From the NCBI RefSeq assembly GCF_900496995.4, contig NC_044014.1, positions 14,100,501 through 14,164,500 of the forward strand: a stretch of 64,000 nucleotides of DNA, given 5' to 3'. This stretch comes from Aquila chrysaetos chrysaetos (Eukaryota > Chordata > Aves > Accipitriformes > Accipitridae). The first letter of the stretch is position 1; each line of letters starts with the position of its first letter. The notes under the pieces were generated by a model. The model was not told the DNA's origin. It did not search any database and was given only the letters and a program-made list of their open reading frames with translations. Positions 45,020 to 57,000 of the stretch are shown one piece after another. The translations under genes and the position numbers were made by a program.

Positions 45020-48000
45020 CATACTCCCCACCTGGCTCTGCCGCGATGAGACATTTCCTTCTAATTATCTCTTAAAAACAACAACAAAATGCGTGTGGTG
45101 TCATGTTTAAGCACAGCAGCTGTGTTTCCACGTCTGAAGCCACCCCTGAACCACTCAGGACTGCTGTACTGTGCTTGCAGGTTGTGTCGCAGGGCAGGGT
45201 TAGGCAGCTGAGAGCAGTCTGAGGCACCGCAGCCCTACAACCTCTCATTTGCTCCGTAATCCAGCCTGCAGCGCTTGGGCCATTGCTCGGGGGGGCTCCG
45301 CTGCCAAACAGCGGCACCTCGCTCCTTCACCTGTACCTGTGGGAAGGGTGGCTGTGACGAGGGGGAGGCCCATGGACTGAGGGGCAGAAACTGGAGCTCC
45401 TACAACCCCAAGTTGAATTCCCACAGACAGGGCAGGGCAGTCACTGAAAACAGCATCCTTTTAGGTTTGTGCTAAATCTGCGCTCCTGCCCTGGGCTATT
45501 CCGGTCAGGGAGCCACACACCGCACAATGTTAAGTACCTTTTACACTCAGTTATTTTAGAAATTCCAAATTGTCACATTCACTCAAACATCACTTGTATT
45601 TCATGCAAGTTTTCCATCAGCAAAACAGAGGCCATCTCAGCAAACTGTGATTTTATTGTATTTACAGCAGAATTATTACAATATTCTACAGAAAGCCGTG
45701 AAATCAAATTACTTTTAAAAACAAGACAACTCCCCCCCCCCCGCCCCCTGCGTTGTATGGCTGCTACTGCAAGTTCACTTCCATGAGCTGTATATAGAGA
45801 CCCTTAGCCAATTATTCATCCATCTCATGATTTTTGGTTGCTTTCTGTAAGGCAAAAATAACTTGGTTTGCAGTTAACACAAAACATTCAACAAACTGCT
45901 GGGACAACACGAGGTTGGAGATGCCTCAGATGTGTATGCTTTACCACAGAAGACCACTCTGCTTGGCTTTCTCACAGAGAACAGGGGTGTGACAGTTCAA
46001 CATTACAGATTTCACTCAATGTCCCTTTCTAGTTTCTGTTCTTTCCACTATTTTAGCACTGATAATCAGTAAGAAAGAGGCTTTACCACCTAGCTTGATA
46101 ATTGCAGAAGAAATTTTGGTAAATTAAAGCATCTTTAGGCTCAGCCACTCCCTTCTGCTTTCAGTATAGTGGAAGCACATGAGCTTTTATCCGTGAGCTG
46201 GTTTTGAGCATGTTCTTATTTAAGAGGTTGTCATCTTTCTCTGGCACCACTGACTGCCCTAATGCCAGAAGCACAGAAGTAGCTACAGAAATGAAGTATG
46301 AGGATTGAGACAAGAGAAAGGGGATGGAGAACAACTAAAAGCTCTGCAAGCAATATAGAGAAACACTGTGAAGTTTCTTTTGTTTTCTCCTTCCCTTTAT
46401 CTGTTCTTATCTTTTGTAAGACTGAGAAACGACAGGGCATCCAGGCCTTGGCTTGCCTGTGAACGAGGAAGGTTAATTCTCTCTGACCTTGTTTCGTATC
46501 TGCTGTGAAGATGGCAGAAGTCTGGGAATAGGAAATGTGTATGGACACATCAACGCAAGGAAGTTTCTGAGATCCAGAAGTACAGATTTTGAAGTAAAAT
46601 GACCAGATTGTAAATGCCAACATAAAAAGCAGAAAGTTATCTACATAGTGACGATCCCAAACACTCCTCCCTGCCCTTCCCTCCAATGACCATTAGTCAC
46701 TGTCCTCAAAAACTTGCCCCACTTCCCCATGGCAGATTAACCAAAAAGCAGTAGCTCAGCGGAAGCAACTAGCAGTAAGCTTATATGCACATTTTAGTCT
46801 GTTCCCTGGTTTTCAGCGAAGATGAGCATTTCTGAGGTCACAGGAGCTGCAGCTACACAGCAGCTCAGATAATCAGGCTACCTGAAAAGTGGATTTAAGT
46901 GCCTGAATTTAAAAAACCTTATTCAAATCTTTCCTATACCAAAGTATCCTTGAAATACTTGCAAGACAGATACTGTTTCAGGTGGAGAATCGACTTAAAC
47001 TTCCCACATGATACTGCCGTCATAAGGACATTGTGGTGTGATGAAAGTAATTACGTTACTGCTTTGCTTGGCTCTGTCTTATTTAAGGTGCTAAGTTTCG
47101 TATTTATTAAGAAAAAAATTTCAGTAGCATGGAGTTATAATAGAGACAAGCCTCTGGGACAGAAGAATTTTTTTAACCACATGATTGATTAGATATTGAC
47201 TACCTGTGAATGTAATTTTAAAAGGATATAAGCTTAAAATATTGTTTGAACAAAAGGATGCAGCTCAAAATGAATATCAGTATTTTAAAAGTGATGTGAA
47301 AAATCACTTTGAGTGAATGCCACTGGTCAGGACAGTGCGGTACTGCCCCCTCTGAATTTGAATTCAGGTGTCAATTCAATCAAAGGTTTTCCTATAAAAG
47401 GTGTTAATAAATCAGGATCTATCTAATCAATCATAAGAATAACAACCTCAATATTGTATCTTTTCATGCTGTACATGCTTCTCAAGTATTCAGCAGAGAC
47501 AGCAGAGTACTTGGAAAAAGAAACAAATTTGTTTTATGGGAATCGGAGAGGAACAAATGCTGGAGTATTTCCGCTTCACCAAAGTAAACAGCGAAGCTCC
47601 CCTGGGACTTCAGGAGGCCAAGGGCTGGACACAGCCTGTTTCCTCCCCAGCTGGTAACCTCTCCTTAGACAGCGCCGTGCGGGCGAGATACAGAATTTAT
47701 TCAAGATGCAGAACCTCTTCAGAACAGGGGCAGCAAGACCACCTGAGGTTTGGTTAGCCAAAGATCTCCCTGGGCTACCGGCAGCATTGTATTAGCAGAG
47801 GACTACAAGATCCTGCAAACAGCTGAGTTCCAGTAACTGTTAGGATGCCAGTAGAGCCACTGGCTCCTGTATTTCAAGGCCCCTGTGCCAAGAAAGCTGA
47901 CTCAGCAGGCGCTGAAATCTGCTTTCAGAGCTCAGGAAGAACAAGTTGCGAGGTCTGAATCGGTCGGAGGCTGTGGGCCCGCAGGCAGGTTTTTTGTGAG

Positions 48001-48034
48001 AATCAGTTGTTAATACAAGAGGACAACCAATGTA
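45020..48034. other. Intergenic interval between convergent genes
   Basis: No exon, RNA gene or interspersed repeat recognised. It holds a C11 run at 45732-45742 and a possible minus-strand AATAAA at 45652-45657. Its right part could still belong to a longer SLK 3' UTR. Confidence 0.45.
45652..45657 (-). terminator. Alternative distal SLK polyadenylation signal
   Basis: TTTATT on the plus strand (AATAAA on minus). If used, the SLK 3' UTR would be about 5.2 kb. Single-motif evidence only. Confidence 0.2.
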
Positions 48035-50871
48035 TTGCACTGTGATTGATGCATTTTATTGCCTTTGTTCATTTTCCTGTGGACTGTATTTACGACGTAG
48101 TAAAACACAGAGGTGAGAAAATACTGATTTGTGGTCATCTTTTGAAGGGCATGTGGGGAAAATGAGATCTGCCAAACACTCAGTAAGAAAGTACATCGTT
48201 TTGGCTAAGGAAAATACACCTAACTACCCTGGAGATGGAGCTTCTAACATTTATTAAAGGAAGGTGACATGTGATAGTAGAGAGATTGGATTTTATATCT
48301 CAGGAGATCTCTTCTAGGCCTATGTGAGAGTAAATTCATTTGAATTGAATTTTCTGACATTAATATAATATTGTACAGCTCTTTCATGTTCTGCAATACT
48401 TAAAACCAATTTTATCAGCCTAAATGTGTAAGTACCCATGCTAGTTCCTGTTAGTCCCCAGAAAAACACATTTTCACGCTCGATATCAATTCTCAGCACA
48501 GTTCACAAGGCTGCAACTGCTTAACAGTGCTCCACACCTGGAGACCTGACCAAGCACCCACTAAGGCTTCAATCGCTGCATTCGATCCCTCCCTTCATCA
48601 CAGAAGTCACTTACTTACTCGTACAAGTACAATGACATCAGATTGCAGGGGCTTGTGTGAAAAGGATCGTCAAATAAAAGATTTAAAAGATTTAGACAGA
48701 AGTAAACAGTATGCCAATATGTATTAGCAAGTTATCACTGAAACTGCCAAAAAATGTAAGGAGAAGGTTAACATTTCCCTCTGAGGATTTAATGTGGATG
48801 AAGGTAGAGAAAATCCAGAAGGGGAAAACTGCCTGCCCTGTCTACTCCCCGAGTAAAGCATGGAGCCTACTTCATACGAAATTGCAAACAAATTCTGTTA
48901 AATACAGAGATGAAGATTATTTAATGTTATTTTAGTAACAGTCAATTTATGATGGTGGAGCTTAAAAAGTAAAAGGCCTCCAAAGACATTTTTCACCCTA
49001 CTGAATAAACAATTTAAAGAACTTTGCATTCAGCAACAGATAACATTCTAGAGATATGGTATGTGAATTTACAACAGTACACAATACACATTGATATAAT
49101 AAAATGCCGGAAATTAAGGCTAGCTATTAAAGTAATTATGCTATCAAAAAGTTACAAAATTTAAATTAAAACATGCATTTTCAATTTTTTTTTACTGTGC
49201 TGTAAATTAAGTGTCTTCATTGAGAAGGTATCGGTTCAACGTCCAAGGATTTCAGCATCCAAGATTTCAACCACATCTGATTAAAGTCCTATGTTAATTT
49301 ATGAGTTCATTCACATGCATCAATACTGTTCCCATGAAATGAACATCATGTAATGGTCACCAGTCACACATTTAATGCAATGTTTACAGTTGATACCCAA
49401 AGAGACTAGAAAGTCAGGCCTCAAATGACAGAAAGCAAATACTATTTTACAAATTGAACTCCAGCATACCAAAGTACAGCTTATAATACTGTCTTGATAT
49501 GACTCAAACTCTAACCACCAAAAAGAGTGCAGTAAAAGTGACCTAATACAGTTGTATTTCCCTACCGGCTATATGAGAAATATTTCAGATTTTTTCCACT
49601 GCAGATCAGTCAGGTAAATAACTTATTGTACATCTATGAACTTGAAAAATAAAAACAGGCTATGTTAGTACGTGGCAACACAAAAGCAAAAAACCCAGCT
49701 TCATAAAGTAGTTTGTCTATATATTTAACTTAAATCTGTCTCTAAAATAAAATGACTAAAATAAAAAAATCAAATCTAACACTTCTAATCAAATCAGACT
49801 TTAGCCATGGTTATTTATAAATATGACCATCCACCTCCACTTTTCTGATGGAGTTTAAATGAACAGGCTTTGGTAAGAACAGAAAAATGGCTCTACCCAT
49901 TCCAGGTACAGTTAGAGAAACCACGTGCATTTTGCACACCGCTTTCTAAAAAATACATTCTACAGTTTTTCAATTTGTAGAACTAACCACATGTAATAGC
50001 TAAGGAAAATAATAAACTGTGCATTTTAAAGTTAGCATTTCTTTCACCTTTACATATTTTAGTGCAAAATATTTTAGGGTGAGGATTTACAAAAAAAATG
50101 GCAGTAGCAGCAAGAAATCTTCTGTTTTGTACAGTAACAACAATGCTAAGGAGTTTTGTTTTTTTAAATGACAAAATACTATCCTGTTGCCAGGACTAGC
50201 ATACCTAAGTGTTTCAGGCACTGTATTAATTAAACTAGCACCCCATTTCATTATGGAACTAATGGACAAAATACATCACGGAGATCTGCTCAGTTTAATT
50301 TATGCCAGAGGTTTCTTTTTAAAGAAGTTGCAAAGGCTTTTGCCAATCGTGTTTAAACTTAAGGGTTTATTTTTCTGATTATTGGCATGTTCTGAGTAAT
50401 TAGTTCCAGTCCTTGCTATGAAGACACTGCCCAACATTATAAAATTTTAAACCTCTCACGGCAGTTTCAGTTGTGGAATTCTCTCGTGGAGAAATCAGAC
50501 ACTTAAACACACAGTAGCAGAACTAATATTACACTGTTTAAATGTTCACATGAGAAACGATTTTTTTGTGTTCAGAAAGAGTATAATCAATATTTTAGGC
50601 TTAAAGTCAAAACCATAGATAACATACTTTTTGAGACTGAGATAAAAAACCCACTTATTCTTGAAACAGCTGAAGGACATAACATTACCATTATACAGCA
50701 ACACTTTTTTTTTCTTCTCTTCCATTCAGAGAAGAAACTGATCATGACACTGATTGTCTCCACTGAAAACAAAAAGCGCTAGGTCCTTTGATGTACACTG
50801 CAGATTAAGTCAGGTTAGACAATGAGGATGGAGAATTCCAAATATGAAAAAACCTACAGCAGTTCCCAGAG
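48035..50871 (-). other. SLK: Probable SLK 3' UTR
   Basis: AT-rich, repeat-free sequence directly after the SLK stop with no intron-like signals that I recognise and no other gene. Its extent is inferred from the AATAAA at 48055-48060. Confidence 0.5.
48055..48060 (-). terminator. Candidate SLK polyadenylation signal
   Basis: AATAAA on the minus strand (context ggcAATAAAatgcatc), about 2.8 kb beyond the SLK stop codon. This is in keeping with the long 3' UTR of mammalian SLK. Confidence 0.45.
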
Positions 50872-51018
50872 TTATGACCCAGTGGAGTGAAGGCTGGGGA
50901 TTGGATAGAATTTGGAAATCCGGCTTTGTGTTGAAGGGTTAAGGCATTCAGATTCTCCAGTCATTTTAAAGAAAACTTCCTGTTCCTGCAGTTTTCTGGC
51001 AAATTCTTCTTCCAGCGT
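50872..51018 (-). CDS. SLK: SLK last coding exon and stop
   Basis: 48 residues: [20 protein letters not shown], then [20 protein letters not shown] and PSLHSTGS; stop TAA at 50872-50874. Acceptor ttttggttttag. Confidence 0.96.
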   Translation of the reverse strand, partial: TLEEEFARKLQEQEVFFKMTGESECLNPSTQSRISKFYPIPSLHSTGS

Positions 51019-54000
51019 CTAAAACCAAAATCAGATTGTCATAGGATTATAAGGCAAAGTACAAGAAACCTATTATACTGGTGACATATTGTCTGATGTA
51101 ACATTGTAACTTCACACACCATCACAAAAAAAAAAAATCACCTAGCAATTACTAAACTGCGACACAACCAAGACACAGCAAACTAAGAACATCATCTGTC
51201 TGTAGGATACTCTCTGAACTGTGTGAAAATCTAGTACTTTCCATTTTAAAATAAAATATAAAACCCAAGAACAACCTCCACCACCCTCTATCTGTTATTT
51301 AGCACTCAATTTTTGTAGTAACCTACCAGTTTCTGAAATATATTCCTAAAACCAGATTTACCTCCAGCTAAGAAGTTTTATATGCAAATACGCGCTATGC
51401 ACACATGCGCTGCAAGAGAGAACACAGTAAGAGGCTGGTAGGACACAAGCCTTTTTTGTTGCACGTGCCCTTTGCTCAGCTTTTGCACTTTTTTTTTTTA
51501 ACATCTTTAATTATTCAGTGAACTATAGCAGTTTTGTACAGTAGCTTGATTCTCCTCCTCTGCAATACTTTTTGTACTGTCTGTATTTGATAGATCCAAC
51601 TCTTGATTATTTTCCAATTCATAAACTGCTCCAATTTACCTTTTTTCTTGGTCTCAATTTCTCTCTCCATTCCTTCAGTTCTTGGCTGTGCTCTTCATCT
51701 AGCTCTTTTAGCTTCTGAGTTTCATGCTCAACCAGTAGATGGCATTTTTCATTCTTAAAACAAGATAAAGATAATCCTTATGTAAAACTAATTCAGATTA
51801 GGCAACTCAACATTTGTACAGCAACATATGTTGTCCTAATTCTTTTTAATTAGCTTATTCCGTGTAAATAGTGACGTGAATAATTACGAGATAAAAGTAT
51901 GTTACAAGGCTGCATTATCAAAAGCTGATCCTTCCATCAGAACCAATTGAGATAAGAAATACTCGTAAATCCAAATATACTGTTGAGTATCATTAAGGCA
52001 GCAGCTGACGGTGTTACTCAAAACTGTGTTTCACTGCCTAATAATGCTTTTCAAGGTCATACAGCGTTTCTGCTTTGCTTTCTGAAGACAGTTTGTATAA
52101 TTTATTAAAATCAATTACATTAAAAAGGATGTTTTTGGAAATATTTCAACTCTAGGTGCCAAGGAGCTGAGACTAACAAATAGAGCTTAGAGAGGAGAGA
52201 AATGTGCTTGCAGAAGCAGGCTCAGAATCGCCCTATAAAAAGGAAAAGGATAATCAAACCACACATCAGCTTCACATTCCTCTCAGTAAGGTACATACGC
52301 ATCTGCGTAGCTTTCAGACGACTTTTGAAGCATGGTAAGGAAAAAAAAAATTAAGTATTTGGCTACATCAAATCTTTGATTTTTCAGAGCAGTTGGCAAT
52401 GGCAATCTCTAGACCCCATGTTCTTGTTTCTAGGGTTCCAGCCCCAACTGGGTCTGATGCAGAGTACAAAACCACAGGAACAAAAATGACAAGCACTTGG
52501 CTAGACCTGAGTGCAGCTAGGGGCCAATTTTTCTCGGTGAAGTTCAGAGTAGCCCTAATCTGCTCAACTTTTTGTGAGCTGAAACTCTCACAAGACTCCC
52601 ACGGTACTTGGGGATTTACTAGGCGTATTAGTGGCATAGTCAGGGACTATTTCACAGGATATAAGAAAGTGAGCAGAACTAGCTTCATTGGTCATTAGAA
52701 GATTTCTCTACACAAAGGTTATCAGCAGGTGATCATTTAATGCTTTAAAACTGCCTTGTGTCCCTGAAACAGGGAAAAGCCGATTTAACGGAAAAGGAAA
52801 TCTGGCCTCTGGTATACAGCAATAACTTTTACAAAATGCCTACAAAAAGAGACAAAATAGAGTTTCTTATCACAAGAAGAGAATTCCTTCTAAGTACCTT
52901 GCAGAAGCTCAAGTACAAATGGCAGCCTGCACTTTGTAAAAACCACCTGATTCCACGTATTGCTACAAACGTCTTGTGGGTAATGCCTGGTGCTGCTTAC
53001 CTCTATTCTGATTAAAGACATTTCAGCAAAATCAGGTTAAAAGGAAATGTTGCCTACAGAAAATAGCACTGGGAACTTGACAGATATTCTAGAAGTGATC
53101 ATCTGCTTCTGGTTCATGCTCCTCTTGCATTTAAAATGATTTCTCATTAATTGATATAACTACATGAATCTGGTTAAGCAGTATGCTGCAGGCCCTTGAA
53201 AGCCAAGTTGAAAAAAATCCTACACCAATGAGTAAAAATGAAGGAAAAGATGTTTCTGCTTTGCCTGCATCTGTTATTAACCTGAGCTTCCCACTGAATA
53301 TTAATTTAATATCATCTATTTTTAACCTGTAACTGATGCAGTTCTCTGATGTTTGCTTCACACTGCAACTGAAGGTCTCGCATTTGGTTTTCATGTTTCT
53401 GATGCTGAGCCAGTCTCTCATTCTTCTGTCTCTTTTCTTCTTGAATAGCAAACTAAAATTAAAATTAAAAAGATGGTTTGTATTGTGCCTCTAGATACAA
53501 CAGTCTACATAAGTCAAAAAAATGTATGTAACAATGAATACATACAGCATAACTGAAAAGAATGGTTTAAAAAGATTTAAACGATAACTGTATTTTCTTT
53601 ATTCTTTCTTTAAAATTCTTACAAAGGGAATGCCCTCAGTTTTGTCTATCATTCTATTTCTCTGTCTGCACTCTAAGTTTTCCTTAAAAGGCAGCACATT
53701 TCACTTCCAGACTCTGAAATTATCTCCCCCTGATAAGTGACACAGCAGTGCTGTTACAAGTGTCAGTTAAGGTTGGTGTTATACAGCTACAGGAAACTGT
53801 ATTTTCCAGATTTTTCATCCTTCCAGTGCTCACCATATGAAACCATGATTTGGGACTTTTGTGCATCAGTAGAAAGCAAACCTCTAAACCTCTTTACAAC
53901 ATTCCCTTTTAAAGAATGAGTGAATACCTACAGTTTTAGTTCAAAAGCTCACAAAAATCAAGTATTCTTAAAAACATTTCACAGAATCACAGAACGGTTG

Positions 54001-57000
54001 ACGTTGGAAGGGATCTGTGAAAATCAATCCCCCCTGTCAAAGCAGGGTCAGTTGGGTTCTGAGTATCTCCAGAACCTCTCCCAGCAACCTGTTCCAGTCT
54101 CTGACCATCCTCACACTAAAGAAGCGTTTTCTTATGTTTAAGTTGTATTTTCTGTATTTCAATTGTGCCCACTGCCTCTCATCCTGTCACTGGGCACCAC
54201 TGAGAAGACTCTGGCTCCGCCTTGTTTACCCCTCCAGTTGGGTACTTATAGACAGGGGTAAGATCCTCCTGAGCCTTCTCTCCTCCAGGCTGAAGCATCC
54301 CAGGTATCCCAAGTGTCTCTTCCTATAACAAGACCCACCAGTCCCTCAGTCATCTTCAAGACCCTTCGCAGGAATCGCTCCATTAATTCCATGTCTGTCT
54401 TGTATTTGGAAGCCCAAGAGTGGAACCAGTGCTCCAGATGAGTCTCACCAGTGCAGAGGGGAAGGATGACTTCCTCTGACCTCATCCAGTGCATCAACCC
54501 AGTTTTGTACCACCTGTGAACTTGCTGAGAGTACACTCTATCCCATCCCCACATTTACATCACATTAAGCACTTACACTATTAAAACTGTTCTTATTAAT
54601 TACCTGCTTAATTTTTTCACGATCTTGGTCTGGAGAGGCTAATGAATTGATTCTCAAACTTTTCTTAAACATAGCCATTCGAGTCTTGGCCTCACTTCGC
54701 TGGATTTTAGGTAGTCTCGCTCTTTCCTGAGTTTGCTTGTTCTTTAACTCCTCGATAAGGCGTTGATTATATCTCTGCATTTGTTCTGTTTCCTAAAATA
54801 TTAACCATATGGAAATATTACACAGTAACTATTACATTAGAATATTTGCATCTCATTTCATCAATAAGCATGCTGTTTGAGTCAGCTTCTTTCAGCAGAA
54901 ACCAGTCCCAGCCCTAGTGATACCAATGGGAAGGAGGGGGTCTTCCACTTATTCCAGAGAGTTCTGGATCACGCCCAACCCAGATGAAATTCTCTAATGA
55001 ATATGAATACAAGTTTTACCAGTTGTTGTTCAACTCCTGAATTGCATTTTTAAAAGTCTACGTTATTCAAAGGGAGAAACTTTTGTGGAACTGAACTTCC
55101 ACTACTGCAGTCGCGAAGGGTCAGTTTGTTGCAAAAGCTGGTGAAAGCAACAGCCATTATGGGGATAAACCAAACGATACAGAAACAAGCCTTCAGTGGA
55201 GGCTGCTCATGCTCCAATCGCCAAGGAGATCCTATAATATCTCTCTCTTGGGTTTACATTTTCAAAAATTGAACTATTCTGTTTAGTGTATTCTATAAAA
55301 AACAAAATGCCTCGTGGAAAATAAGTGTTTTCTCTGAGCTTTTAGAGGATTTAGCTATAAAGAGACAGTTGTCAGCTACTTGCCCAAAAGCTAATCCAGT
55401 TCATTCTCCTCATTTAATTCCAGGATGATTTACTAATGAGTAGATTTATTTAAATACAAGCCCAAACTGGTTTTGGTGTATAAGCAGAATTTGGTAATTT
55501 TAATAGAAAAAGGTTGATGTTGTGGTTGGGTTTTTTGGATTTTTTTAGGAATCAAAAGGGAAAAATATGATCACTTATACTTCAACATACTACTAAGTTA
55601 TTAAATTATTAAGATTTTTTTATTTCAACAGAACATACACAGCTTCAAAATACCTGTGGGGGTCTTGCCTGTCCAAGCAAACAGCTACCTGTAGAGATCA
55701 TACTACTACTTGATAAAAAACCTGGATATTATAACACACGAAAGAAAGTGTCAAATACTAACTTTTTCATGCCTCTTAAGCAGCTGGTGTCTCTGCATGA
55801 AGTACTGATCTTTGAGTTGCTGTTTGAGGAGCTGGTGTTTCTCTTGTAGATGTCGCTCTTCTAGCTCCCAGATTGCAGCTTCGCGAGCTGGAAAAAAGAG
55901 GAAGGCTGGTTCAGAAAGTACAATACAATACTTTCTAATCTACCTGCTAGTGTATGTTTAGATGTGGCCTACAAGTGCATTTTAAGAACAATGTTATTCC
56001 ATAGCAGATGTTTTTATTACAGTTCTAGATTAGTCATGAAGGTCTTTGATTTCATAAATTTAAGACAGACTATTGTTTTATTAAAATACAACATAAATGT
56101 CTGTTTTTAAAGAGAGTCTGCTGCTGGATACCTCTCATGAGCTGCTGTTTGTTGTTGAGGCAATCTCGTTCAATAGTGGCTAGTTCTGTCTTCTGCTGCT
56201 GAATAATTTTCTTCAGAGATGCATCCAGTTCTTGTTGCTGCTTCTGCACAAATTCCTGCTCCTAATAAAAACCAATAGAAGTAAATTAAATTGTGTTCTA
56301 ACCACATTACATTTTAATGAAACTCCCAGTTCTCTCAGCATTAGCTATATAACAAAACAAGTATCTATGAAAATTTGAGCTAACATGCCTCAGCTATAAA
56401 ATTATGCATCTCTTGTATTTTTTACATAGAAACTAGGTAAGAGTATATTTAATGTTTAAATAACACCTTCAGAAATAAGACCAAAGGCAACACACCAGCC
56501 AGCAATCTGCAACTCATTCCATGTCTTGTCTCTCCTCAAAACAAGCTGCAGGTTCAAAGCTGGCAAAGACAAGTACTCAATATGAAGTTGATCTCATCAT
56601 ATCAAGGGTTAATTATTCATGGATGTAAGAAAATAAAAGTATGCATGGTTATTTTGCTTTGGATGGTGAGTTAAAGCCTATTTATTTATACAGTTGGATT
56701 TCAGATTTGTCTCTCAATCTCAAGTGGTTTATCTTGTCATGAGCACAGATATTGAGTTTGGGAGTTTTGCAAGACTCTGCTATGAAGACACCCAATGGCT
56801 TTTACAGGAACTGCATTCTGCAGAACTTGCAAGCTTGTCACCCCAGAGCTGAGCTGACTCCTCGCAAAGCGGTTTGCCATCTGCCTGATGCAGTCCCCAT
56901 ATCACCTGCATCTTTCATTAACCAGGGTGTATCACTCTGTTGCACAACATCATGAAAAGCAGGCAGTAGTAAGAATCCCCCTCCCATGCCCCAAGACCAT

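Noticed and set aside
46231-46686. 151-codon minus-strand open frame between the genes
   Set aside because: No recognisable family, no promoter or conservation evidence; judged chance.
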